A stretch of 8,100 nt of DNA, from positions 1 through 8,100 of the forward strand of contig DASZHC010000120.1 in the NCBI GenBank assembly GCA_035938215.1, in the 5' to 3' direction. This DNA is from DASZHC01 sp035938215. Lineage in GTDB: Bacteria; Verrucomicrobiota; Verrucomicrobiia; Chthoniobacterales; JAFAMB01. The notes below the pieces were generated by a model, which saw nothing but the letters and a program-made list of their open reading frames with translations, was not told the origin of the DNA and ran no database searches. Below are positions 1-6,578 of this stretch, piece after piece. A program made the position numbers and the translations under genes. Position 1 is the first letter of the stretch, and each line of letters starts with the position of its first letter.

Positions 1-241
1 TGCAGTGAATCCCACCTAGATTAAGGGCCCACAAACATCCTCAAGCCCGGGATCTCCCGTGTTACGACTCGATATATAATCGACCTGAACCATTCCGGCA
101 ACCAATTTCCGAAGTAGCATTTTCTGGCCGGCCCCTGGAGCTGGAGGGCGTCCGCTCCGTCGACGCCGTGAAACGTTGCTAATCTCGGCTACCGGCGGCT
201 GCGAGGGACCACGGGCCTCCAGAAACCGGTGGCGAAAGATC
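1..241. other. Non-coding stretch downstream of secA
   Basis: This stretch lies beyond the secA stop codon and holds no gene I can support. On the plus strand all three frames hit stops within the first 24 bases. The only minus-strand open frame runs out of the 3' end of secA in another frame and resembles no family I know. I see no tRNA-like fold and no GC-rich hairpin followed by a T tract that would be a clear secA terminator. The one local structure is a small perfect inverted repeat at 69-83 (TCGAT, five A/T bases, ATCGA), which may be chance. Confidence 0.5.
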
Positions 242-3200
242 CTAAGCGGTTCGGCCGCAACAGTTTTTGTATTTCTTGCCGCTGCCGCACGGACAAGGAT
301 CGTTTCTACCGACCTTAGGGCTTTCCCTGCGAATCGAAGGTATAACCAGCTGAAGCTGTTCGCCGTTCCCATCGTTTTCGTCCTTGGCGACCGTGTTGAA
401 AGCCTCCCGGCGAGGCAAGGGGCCGGCAGGAGCGCGGGCAGGTGGAGGACTTTCCGGCCGCTGAGCGATATTGAAAGGGAGCGTCGACAAAAACTGTTCG
501 AATGCCATCAGATTGGTGGTGCTGCGGAACAGGTTTGAAAGAACCTCGTTTTTAATGCTCGTCATCAATTGACTGAACATGTCGTAAGCTTCCGCCTTAT
601 ATTCGACCAGCGGATCTTTTTGACCATAGCTTCGTAGATAAATGCCCTCACGCAGGCCATCCATCGCATAGAGATGCTCCTGCCAGAGGCGATCGATCGC
701 GTTCAGAATGATATAGCGTTCAAGTCCTACAACTGCTTCCGATTCCTCATGGCTGACCTTTTGCTCGTAGGATTGTTTGATTCGGTCGACCAGATACTGA
801 GCGTTTTCTTGGGTCGATCTGGTGTCAAACTGAGCGGAAACCCGAGTCAATCCCAAGGGAAATGTTGTGTTCACCCATTGAAGCAGGCCGTCGAAGTCGG
901 GTTCACCGCCGTCGGTCGATTGCAAATATTCCTGCGCTCTGAGCGGGACTACTTCGTCAACAATTTCAAAAATCAATTTGCGTGGTTCGGTAGTTTCCAG
1001 CGTCTCATTGCGCAGCGCATAGACGACCTCGCGCTGCTTGTTCATTACGTCATCGAAATCCAAAGTACGCTTTCGGATGAGGTAATTGCGCTGTTCGACT
1101 CGCTTTTGCGCAGTTTCGACACTCTTGTTCAGCCACGGATGCTCAAGTTCCTCTCCGTCCTTCAAGCCGAACCGTTCCATCATCGCGGTCATCTTTTCGG
1201 ATGCGCCGAAATTGCGCATAAGGTCATCTTCAAAACTTACGTAAAAGCGCGACGAGCCCGGATCTCCTTGCCGGGCGCAACGGCCTCGGAGCTGACGATC
1301 CACGCGACGGGATTCATGACGCTCGGTACCCAGCACATGAAGGCCGCCTAGGTCGGGCACTCCTTCCTCCAATTTAATGTCGGTGCCTCGACCTGCCATG
1401 TTGGTTGAGATAGTCACTGTGCCTCTCTGGCCGGCGCGAGCGACGATTTCGGCCTCTTGCCGATGGTATTTTGCGTTCAGAACGTTGTGCGGGATCTTCT
1501 CTCTCTTCAGCATCCGACTCAGCAACTCCGAGGCCTCGACGCTTGCTGTGCCGACGAGCACAGGCTGGCCATTTGCGTAGCAGGCCTTTATCTCATCAAG
1601 AGCTGCACTGTATTTTTCGCGACGTGTTTTGTAGATGCGGTCGTTCCTATCCTTCCGGATCACCGGACGATTCGTCGGTATGACGACGACATCGAGCCTG
1701 TAAATATCATGAAACTCGTTCGCCTCCGTCTCCGCGGTGCCGGTCATCCCTGCGAGCTTGTGGTAAAGGCGAAAATAATTCTGAATTGTGATCGTGGCCA
1801 GCGTCTGCGTCTCGCGATCAATTTGAACCCCTTCCTTGGCCTCGACGGCTTGATGCAGCCCGTCGCTCCAGCGCCGGCCCGGCATTTTCCGGCCGGTATG
1901 CTCGTCAACAATTATGACCTTGTTCTCTTCGACGACATAGTCGACATCCTTTTCGAAGAGGCAGTAGGCGCGCAGAAGCTGTGCAATATTGTGAATCCGC
2001 TCCGCCTGACTGTCACAGAACTGCTGGCGTTTCCGTTTGCTCTCGTCCTTCTTCGCCTGATCCAAAGCAGTATCGAGGTCGATTTCGGTAAACTCGGTAA
2101 TCAGATCGGGAAGAACAAACGCGTTTGGATCATCGGGATTGAGAAAAGAGCGCCCCATTTCGGAAAGATCCGAATCCTGGTGCCGCTCATCGATTGTGAA
2201 ATAGAGTTCTTCCTTCAGGGCGACGAGCTCTTCTTTGCGAGAGTCCTGGTAAAAAGAGAGCTCGGATTTATCCATGGCCTTGCGGTTCTCAGGATCTTCC
2301 ATCAGTCGCAAAAGCCCCTTGTTGCGAGGTTGTCCAAGCTTCACTTTAAATAGAAGCCGTCCCGCTTCTTCAAGTTGACCTTTCTCCAGTAACTCCCTGG
2401 CCTCGGAAATCAAGCGATTGCAAAGCATGGTTTGCTTTCGGACCAGCTGCTCCACGAGCGGCTTGAATTTGTCGTACTGATGCGAAGAAACCGTCGCGGG
2501 TCCGCTTATGATGAGCGGGGTTCGAGCTTCATCGATCAGAATAGAATCCACCTCATCCACGATGGCGTAGTAATGCCCGCGCTGCACCTGCTGCTCTTTG
2601 GTCGTGGCCATCCCGTTGTCACGAAGATAGTCAAAACCAAATTCGCTGTTTGTTCCATAAGTGACGTCACAATCGTACTGTTCCTTGCGCACAGAGGGTG
2701 ACTGGTCGTGCTGAATGCAACCCACTGTCAGACCCAGAAATTTGTAGATTTCTCCCATCCATTCCGCATCGCGACGAGCCAGATAGTCGTTCACCGTAAC
2801 CAGATGAACGCCTCGCCCTGCGAGTGCGTTGAGGTAGATCGGACAGGTAGCGACGAGGGTCTTGCCCTCACCGGTAGCCATCTCGGCAATTTTGCCCTCA
2901 TGCAGCACGATTCCGCCAATCAGCTGCACGTCAAAATGGATCATGTTCCAGACGATCGGCTGGTCACAAACCAGAATTGTGTTCCCGCACAGCCGGCGCG
3001 CCGTATTCTTGATAGCGGCGAATGCCTCGGGGAGGATAGCGTTCAGGCTACGGGCCAGCTCATCGGGATCCTCTATGTTCGCGAGAGCCCGTTTCCAGTG
3101 CGCAGTCTTTTCCCTCAGCTGATCGTCCGTGAGCGCCTGAAATTCCTGCTCTAAGCGGTTAATCTTTTCAACCAGCGGCCGTATCCGCCTGACTTCCCGC

Positions 3201-3244
3201 TGGTTTTTAGAACCCAAAACCTTCCTTAAAATCCAGCTAACCAT
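242..3244 (-). CDS. secA: Protein translocase ATPase subunit SecA
   Basis: SecA is the ATP-driven motor that pushes preproteins through the SecYEG channel in the inner membrane. The 1000-residue product shows the full family order. Walker A is MATGEGKT (about 122-129), followed by the preprotein-binding region and the DEAD-type motif VDEVDSILIDEAR (about 229-241). The second motor half has DEHTGRKMPGRRWSDGLHQA (about 447-466), motif V TNMAGRGTDIKL (about 614-625) and motif VI QLRGRCARQGDPGSS (about 651-665). The helical scaffold and wing follow. A Pro-rich linker (about 928-945) leads to a C-terminal zinc-binding SEC-C motif with Cys984, Cys986, Cys995 and Cys996, which in other bacteria binds SecB or ribosomes. 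It is roughly 100 residues longer than Escherichia coli SecA, mostly through a charged helical insertion around 255-420. Motif VI has Cys-Ala where Ser-Gly or Ala-Gly is common. The start is well supported: AAGGAG sits six bases upstream of the ATG, in the 12-bp gap after pyrE, so the two genes are probably co-transcribed. Confidence 0.98.
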   Translation of the reverse strand: MVSWILRKVLGSKNQREVRRIRPLVEKINRLEQEFQALTDDQLREKTAHWKRALANIEDPDELARSLNAILPEAFAAIKNTARRLCGNTILVCDQPIVWNMIHFDVQLIGGIVLHEGKIAEMATGEGKTLVATCPIYLNALAGRGVHLVTVNDYLARRDAEWMGEIYKFLGLTVGCIQHDQSPSVRKEQYDCDVTYGTNSEFGFDYLRDNGMATTKEQQVQRGHYYAIVDEVDSILIDEARTPLIISGPATVSSHQYDKFKPLVEQLVRKQTMLCNRLISEARELLEKGQLEEAGRLLFKVKLGQPRNKGLLRLMEDPENRKAMDKSELSFYQDSRKEELVALKEELYFTIDERHQDSDLSEMGRSFLNPDDPNAFVLPDLITEFTEIDLDTALDQAKKDESKRKRQQFCDSQAERIHNIAQLLRAYCLFEKDVDYVVEENKVIIVDEHTGRKMPGRRWSDGLHQAVEAKEGVQIDRETQTLATITIQNYFRLYHKLAGMTGTAETEANEFHDIYRLDVVVIPTNRPVIRKDRNDRIYKTRREKYSAALDEIKACYANGQPVLVGTASVEASELLSRMLKREKIPHNVLNAKYHRQEAEIVARAGQRGTVTISTNMAGRGTDIKLEEGVPDLGGLHVLGTERHESRRVDRQLRGRCARQGDPGSSRFYVSFEDDLMRNFGASEKMTAMMERFGLKDGEELEHPWLNKSVETAQKRVEQRNYLIRKRTLDFDDVMNKQREVVYALRNETLETTEPRKLIFEIVDEVVPLRAQEYLQSTDGGEPDFDGLLQWVNTTFPLGLTRVSAQFDTRSTQENAQYLVDRIKQSYEQKVSHEESEAVVGLERYIILNAIDRLWQEHLYAMDGLREGIYLRSYGQKDPLVEYKAEAYDMFSQLMTSIKNEVLSNLFRSTTNLMAFEQFLSTLPFNIAQRPESPPPARAPAGPLPRREAFNTVAKDENDGNGEQLQLVIPSIRRESPKVGRNDPCPCGSGKKYKNCCGRTA

Positions 3245-3250
3245 ACAAAA

Positions 3251-3256
3251 CTCCTT
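3251..3256 (-). promoter_or_regulatory. Ribosome binding site of secA
   Basis: On the minus strand the sequence reads AAGGAG six bases before the secA ATG, directly abutting the pyrE stop codon. It is the only strong Shine-Dalgarno sequence among the genes of this window. It fixes the secA start and suggests that secA is translated independently at a high rate even though it lies at the end of the gene run. Confidence 0.85.
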
Positions 3257-3823
3257 CTACTTGCTTCCAGGTCGAACCGCCGGGATTGCTGCAAGGTCAG
3301 GAGGCAGTCTGTCAGGTTCGAATGTCTCGACGCAAAGCTTGACAAGACTGACGAAATCACAGCCGAAATCCGGAGGTTGATCCACGCTGCGATCGACCAG
3401 GCAGCCTACGGCGACGACTTGTCCACCAAAGGTTTTCACGATATCGATAGTTTCCTGAACTTTAGTACCACGAGTCACAACATCTTCGGCCACAACGAAT
3501 CGCTCTTCGGCGCTCACTTTGAATCCGCGGCGTAACACCAGCTGTCCGTCCTGTTTCTCGGCAAAAATGTGACGCTTCCCAAGTATACGCCCAATTTCCT
3601 GGCCGACTACGATACCACCCAATGCTGGGGAGATCACCCCATCGAAATCGAGATGTCCAAGCTTGGCAGCCAGATCGGCGCAGATCTGCGATGCGAGATT
3701 GGTATATTGCAATACGAGAGCGCATTGAAAGTACTGCCTGCTATGCAGTCCAGAGCTGAGGACAAAGTGGCCGCGCAGCAATGCGCCGGTCTTTTCAAAA
3801 ATCTCTAAAATTGACTGAGTCAC
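3257..3823 (-). CDS. pyrE: Orotate phosphoribosyltransferase
   Basis: PyrE transfers the phosphoribosyl group of PRPP to orotate, giving OMP in the fifth step of pyrimidine synthesis in the cytoplasm. From the GTG proposed here the protein is 188 residues, close to the usual bacterial length. It begins in the normal family way (ILEIFEKTGALLRGHFVLSSGLHS, in two parts around residues 5-28). It carries the P-A-L-G-G-I-V-V-G segment (about 66-74), AEKQDGQLVLRRGF (about 88-101) and the PRPP-binding motif VVAEDVVTRGTKVQET (about 110-125) with the acidic pair Glu113-Asp114. The frame is open further upstream, to a stop at 4013-4015, and a TTG at 3982 would give 241 residues. However, the extra 53 residues are a RidA C-terminus, not PyrE sequence. 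I prefer GTG at 3823, preceded by a weak AAAAGAG. No other gene is fused at the 3' end, and secA follows after 12 bp. Function is near certain; the start is less so. Confidence 0.93.
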   Translation of the reverse strand: MTQSILEIFEKTGALLRGHFVLSSGLHSRQYFQCALVLQYTNLASQICADLAAKLGHLDFDGVISPALGGIVVGQEIGRILGKRHIFAEKQDGQLVLRRGFKVSAEERFVVAEDVVTRGTKVQETIDIVKTFGGQVVAVGCLVDRSVDQPPDFGCDFVSLVKLCVETFEPDRLPPDLAAIPAVRPGSK

Positions 3824-3844
3824 GTCTCTTTTCAGGAAGGGTTT

Positions 3845-4025
3845 AAAGGCCACCGCTTCGATCTCTATGTTAGCACCCTTCGGCAGAGCTGCGACCTGGA
3901 TTGTTGAGCGGGCAGGGGGCTGATAAGGGAAGAATTTTGCGTAGACCGAATTCATCTCATTAAAATCTGCGAGATCTGTCAAGAAGACCAGCCGGGGCTT
4001 CGGCAGTGGAGATCACCGTTTTCAT
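3845..4025 (-). pseudogene. ridA: RidA (YjgF family) gene with internal deletion, tail reading into pyrE
   Basis: RidA hydrolyses reactive enamine/imine intermediates such as 2-aminoacrylate. At the ATG at 4025 the frame reads MKTVISTAEAPA, a typical RidA N-terminus that matches family position 1-12. It then runs as GLLDRSRRF to a TAA at 3962-3960. In another frame, from about 3991, the DNA encodes a typical RidA C-terminal third: VFLTDLADFNEMN, then VYAKFF, the conserved PARST with its Arg, LPKGANIEIEAVAF. Compared with the usual protein of about 125 residues, some 60 central codons are missing, and the two ends differ in frame, so no RidA can be made. The junction lies around 3988-3992. The C-terminal piece has no stop after AVAF; its frame continues into PyrE. 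The gene lies 49 bp after lpxD. An assembly collapse could give the same picture. Assignment of both pieces to RidA is from remembered family sequence and I am confident of it. Confidence 0.85.
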
Positions 4026-4051
4026 GAAAGCGTTGAAGGGTACCCAGCAGA

Positions 4052-4072
4052 GGGGAAGTGTCAACTTCCGCC
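4052..4072 (-). terminator. Hairpin just after the lpxD stop codon
   Basis: Two bases beyond the lpxD TGA the strand can fold into a stem of six perfect pairs (GGAAGT with ACTTCC) closed by a four-base loop. Two further G-C pairs follow beyond one bulged base. No T tract follows on the minus strand, so a classical intrinsic terminator is not supported. It could pause or partly end transcripts, or protect the 3' end of an lpxD message, between lpxD and the ridA/pyrE part of the run. Confidence 0.4.
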
Positions 4073-4074
4073 CC

Positions 4075-5181
4075 TCATCCCGGAGAAGGAGGTAGCAGGG
4101 AGTTTAGCTTTTCGGTCAGCGCGGCGACCTGCGCTTTCAGCTCTTTCACTTGTGCGGTCAGTCTGGGCAACCGTTTCAGGTTAATCTCCCTTTCCAGAAA
4201 TTCACGTTTTGAAATAGCCGGTGATCCGATAACAATAGCCCTTTCCGGCACATCCTTGGTCATGCCGGCCTGCGCCTGGACCAGCGCGTCCTCTCCAACT
4301 TTCATATGATCGGGAAGACCCGCCTGACCACCGATCACAGCGCGATCGCAGACTTTGGAACTTCCTCCAAGCCCTACTTGCGCCACGATCAGACAGTTCT
4401 TGCCGATCGTGACGTTGTGGCCTACCTGAACCAAATTATCCAGTTTGGCACTTTGGCATAGGCGCGTCTCGCCCAATGTTCCGCGATCGATGCAGGCGTT
4501 GGCTCCGATCTCGACATCGTCTTCGATGACAACGTTGCCAATGGAGTTGATTCGAATGAGCTGCTCATTGAAACTCGTCACGGAGCCGGTGTTGCGGGCA
4601 GATTCAATGCTGCCAGGCTCAGGCGTGACGTAGGCGAAGCCGTCTCCGCCAATGGAGACGTTTGATTGGACAATTACACGATTTCCGATCCGGCAACGGT
4701 CGCCCACACAGACACCCGCGTGCAGCAGCGTACGCTCGCCTATTGTTACCTCTGCACCAACACTGACGTGGCAGACCATTCTGACCTGGTTGCCGATCCG
4801 GCTTTCAGGGCCGATCCAGCAAAAAGGGCCAATCGAGGCGTTTTCGCCAATCGACGCGGTGGGGTCTATCACCGCAGTGGGATGAATTCCGGGTGCGACG
4901 TAGACGGCACGCTCAAAAAGTTCGAGCAACCTTGCCAAAACCAGCCGCGGTCGAGTGACAACAATCCGATTTGGAGTTGCGGCGGCTCCAATCTCGGCCG
5001 GCATCACGGCATTCTTCACCCGGTCCGGGGCAAGGAACGACGCGGCATTGGGCGACAGGACCAGAGCGAGATCGGAATCGCCCTGCGCCAGAGCAGGATG
5101 AACAACACGCTCGATTGGCACAGAAGCGTCTCCGAAAATTTGACCGCCAACATAACGGGCGATCTCGCCGAGTGTTTTCAT
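4075..5181 (-). CDS. lpxD: UDP-3-O-(acyl)glucosamine N-acyltransferase
   Basis: LpxD adds the second, N-linked hydroxyacyl chain to UDP-3-O-acylglucosamine, the third step of lipid A synthesis, in the cytoplasm with acyl-ACP as donor. The 368-residue product has the family's N-terminal uridine-binding domain (about 1-95). A left-handed beta helix of hexapeptide repeats follows (about 98-325), seen as repeating I-G/V-G steps such as IDPTASIGENASIGPFCWIG. The conserved IGGDGFAYV (about 177-185) and IDRGTLG (about 231-237) are present, and the likely catalytic His is His255 in DNLVQVGHNVTIG. The C-terminus (about 328-362) is a Leu-rich amphipathic helix of the coiled-coil type that ends in PPSPG, slightly longer than in E. 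coli (341 residues in total). The ATG at 5181 gives the normal MKTLGEIARYVGGQI start, but no clear Shine-Dalgarno sequence precedes it. It is alone here: fabZ, lpxA and lpxB, its frequent partners, are not in the window. Confidence 0.97.
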   Translation of the reverse strand: MKTLGEIARYVGGQIFGDASVPIERVVHPALAQGDSDLALVLSPNAASFLAPDRVKNAVMPAEIGAAATPNRIVVTRPRLVLARLLELFERAVYVAPGIHPTAVIDPTASIGENASIGPFCWIGPESRIGNQVRMVCHVSVGAEVTIGERTLLHAGVCVGDRCRIGNRVIVQSNVSIGGDGFAYVTPEPGSIESARNTGSVTSFNEQLIRINSIGNVVIEDDVEIGANACIDRGTLGETRLCQSAKLDNLVQVGHNVTIGKNCLIVAQVGLGGSSKVCDRAVIGGQAGLPDHMKVGEDALVQAQAGMTKDVPERAIVIGSPAISKREFLEREINLKRLPRLTAQVKELKAQVAALTEKLNSLLPPSPG

Positions 5182-5265
5182 CGTCAGTGGATGATTCGTA
5201 ACTTTAGGTTCCGTGGTCTCGCTCTATGGAATCCTCGAAAAGCAAAACCATCTAATTATATATGA

Positions 5266-5286
5266 CTCGGTCACTAGCGGACCGAG
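5266..5286 (-). terminator. Hairpin across the stop codon of the membrane-anchored protein gene
   Basis: A perfect 7-bp inverted repeat (CTCGGTC and GACCGAG) with a 7-base loop spans the TAG of the upstream gene at 5274-5276. On the minus strand it is followed by an A/T-rich run but not by an uninterrupted T tract. It may be a weak terminator or an RNA stability element in the 92-bp gap before lpxD. Confidence 0.3.
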
Positions 5287-6017
5287 ATCTGCCAGAAGTC
5301 GGATTTTCCTGTGGACAGGTGCCTTGTCTCTGCTTCACTCGTCGCGGTTTCAGCGCGAAATACAATGCTCCCATTTCTGTCTGAAACGCCCTTTATCTCC
5401 AATCGCGAGGTCAAATCCGATCTTTCGACAACGGTGATGGCGTACCGACTCGGTCCGATCGTGTATTTTCCGAGCGATATTCCGTTAAGCTGGAGCTCTA
5501 CCGCGTTTCCTTTCTGGGATTCATCTTCAAAGATCCATATAACAAAAGCCGCAGCTTTGCCCGCGTCAAAATCGTTTGCCCATTGCTTTGCCAGCGGCTC
5601 GAGAATTGGAACCACTTTATTCTCTTGAAGGGCCTGCTGAGCCACCCGCAATGCGTCTCCGCTCAACCGCTTCTTTACATCCGGCCAGAGCGCGATCGCC
5701 ATGCGAGCGTCGATTTGACCTTGTTTCAGAAGACTCTTTTCCACAAGGGTTGTTTCGGGATCAATATCCTGATCTGTCAGTTCCAACTTTTTTTTTGCCG
5801 GGTCTGAGTCGTCAAATTTGTCGCGTGCGGCCAGCGCGATCAGATAGCCGATTGCACAGACCAGAGCCGCCCCCGACAGCCATGCCAGAACTCTCAGATT
5901 GGCACTCTTGCCCGACCCTGGGAGCCGGGGTCCTGCGACATCCTTCAAATCGGTGTATACGGACGCGTGGGTTCGGGATTTTGCCCGGCGTCGGTTCGAC
6001 GGAGAGACACGCGTCAT
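5274..6017 (-). CDS. Hypothetical single-pass membrane-anchored protein
   Basis: I do not recognise this 247-residue protein. It starts with a strongly basic, Ser/Arg-rich tail of about 43 residues (SNRRRAKSRTHAS). One hydrophobic helix follows (about 44-64, VLAWLSGAALVCAIGYLIAL), then a charged region of about 180 residues. By the positive-inside rule the N-terminus should be cytoplasmic and the rest periplasmic, i.e. a signal anchor rather than a cleaved signal. The middle (about 70-155) looks helical, with EKSLLKQGQIDARMAIALW and RVAQQALQENKVV. The last 90 residues look beta-rich (FVIWIFEDES, VELQLNGISLGKYTIG, GSIVFRAET) and could be a small sandwich domain. No catalytic motif is visible. 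It begins 16 bp after the EVE gene and lies 92 bp before lpxD on the same strand, so an envelope role is possible but only an inference. No good ribosome binding site precedes the ATG. Confidence 0.8.
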   Translation of the reverse strand: MTRVSPSNRRRAKSRTHASVYTDLKDVAGPRLPGSGKSANLRVLAWLSGAALVCAIGYLIALAARDKFDDSDPAKKKLELTDQDIDPETTLVEKSLLKQGQIDARMAIALWPDVKKRLSGDALRVAQQALQENKVVPILEPLAKQWANDFDAGKAAAFVIWIFEDESQKGNAVELQLNGISLGKYTIGPSRYAITVVERSDLTSRLEIKGVSDRNGSIVFRAETATSEAETRHLSTGKSDFWQISVR

Positions 6018-6033
6018 AACAGTTGGTGGCTAA

Positions 6034-6453
6034 TTACCGGGGATGATCTTGTTTTGTGAATTCCAGAATCGTCTCAAATTCGAAGCGGCTCACGGGCATT
6101 ACAGACAATCTCGCGTTTTTCAGTAAAACCATATTTGCAAGCCGCGGTTCGCTTTTTATCTGTGCGAGAGTTACCGGCGCGACCTGACGCACCGGAGCAA
6201 GTTCAACCGCCGACCAATCGCCTTCGGTCGCTGTTGGATCCCGAAAAGCTTCTCTGGTGACCGTCGCGATACCGACAATTGCTTTGCCATTGACGCTGTG
6301 ATAGTAGAATACCTGATCACCGAGTTTCATGGCGCGCAGATTATTTCGCGCCTGGAAGTTGCGTACACCGGTCCATTCCGTTTTTCCGTCGCGGACAAAC
6401 TGCTCCCAGGAGTAGGTGGTCGGTTCCTGCTTAACCAGCCAATATTGGGACAT
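6034..6453 (-). CDS. EVE domain-containing protein
   Basis: The protein is 139 residues from the ATG chosen here and consists of a single EVE domain, a PUA/YTH-like fold. EVE domains are thought to bind modified bases in DNA or RNA. Visible family marks are YWLVKQEPTTYSW at the N-terminus (about 4-16), the hallmark GVRNFQARNNLR (about 29-40), LGDQVFYYHS (about 44-53), VGIATVTREAFRDPTA (about 60-75) and a C-terminal LSVMPVSRFEFETIL (about 116-130). A longer reading from an ATG at 6474 adds only seven residues (MLCYKEQ) not expected in the family; the inner ATG puts MSQYWLVKQEP at the usual place and has AAAGAG just upstream. It is the first gene of the minus-strand run, back to back with tmk. 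There is no restriction or McrBC partner nearby, so a housekeeping role is more likely than phage defence. The substrate cannot be told from sequence. Confidence 0.9.
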   Translation of the reverse strand: MSQYWLVKQEPTTYSWEQFVRDGKTEWTGVRNFQARNNLRAMKLGDQVFYYHSVNGKAIVGIATVTREAFRDPTATEGDWSAVELAPVRQVAPVTLAQIKSEPRLANMVLLKNARLSVMPVSRFEFETILEFTKQDHPR

Positions 6454-6578
6454 CTGCTCTTTGTAGCACAGCATGGCCCGGCGATCACCGAGATTTTAAG
6501 GGGTCGGGCCGGGGTGCGCTCAGAAATTGGTGGTTTCTGGATTGAGTTTTCAGATGCGCTCAGCTATCGGCTCGGGAA
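6454..6578. promoter_or_regulatory. Divergent intergenic region between the EVE gene and tmk
   Basis: This is the only place where transcription diverges in the window, so promoters for both gene runs are expected here. A 9-bp direct repeat, TGCGCTCAG, occurs at 6515-6523 and 6555-6563, 40 bp apart. A TTGAGT at 6542-6547 lies 17 bases before TATCGG at 6565-6570. This is a poor sigma-70 match, and its start point would fall almost on the tmk ATG. No convincing promoter could be picked for the minus strand. Confidence 0.4.

Noticed and set aside
69..83. Inverted repeat TCGAT/ATCGA as an operator or terminator
   Set aside because: The arms are only 5 bp, A/T rich, without a neighbouring gene start or T tract.
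16..372. Minus-strand open frame overlapping the secA end
   Set aside because: Most of it lies in another frame of the secA 3' end; the remainder has low-complexity Arg/Pro-rich translation with no domain and no ribosome binding site.
674..1351. Plus-strand open frame of 225 codons opposite secA
   Set aside because: It is antisense to the conserved C-terminal half of secA and has no recognisable domain.
1457..2353. Plus-strand open frame of 298 codons opposite secA
   Set aside because: It lies wholly inside secA, whose frame is confirmed by motifs along its length. The translation resembles no family and its pattern fits a shadow of the opposite coding strand.
3257..3982. TTG at 3982 as the genuine start of PyrE
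   Set aside because: The first 53 residues are RidA sequence; the normal PyrE beginning coincides with the GTG at 3823.
5255..5260. Perfect TATAAT on the minus strand as an lpxD promoter
   Set aside because: No -35-like hexamer is found 16-19 bases upstream, and the surrounding A/T-rich run makes a chance match likely.
6034..6453. EVE protein as part of a phage defence system
   Set aside because: No nuclease, methylase or McrB-like partner is near it; its neighbours are housekeeping genes.
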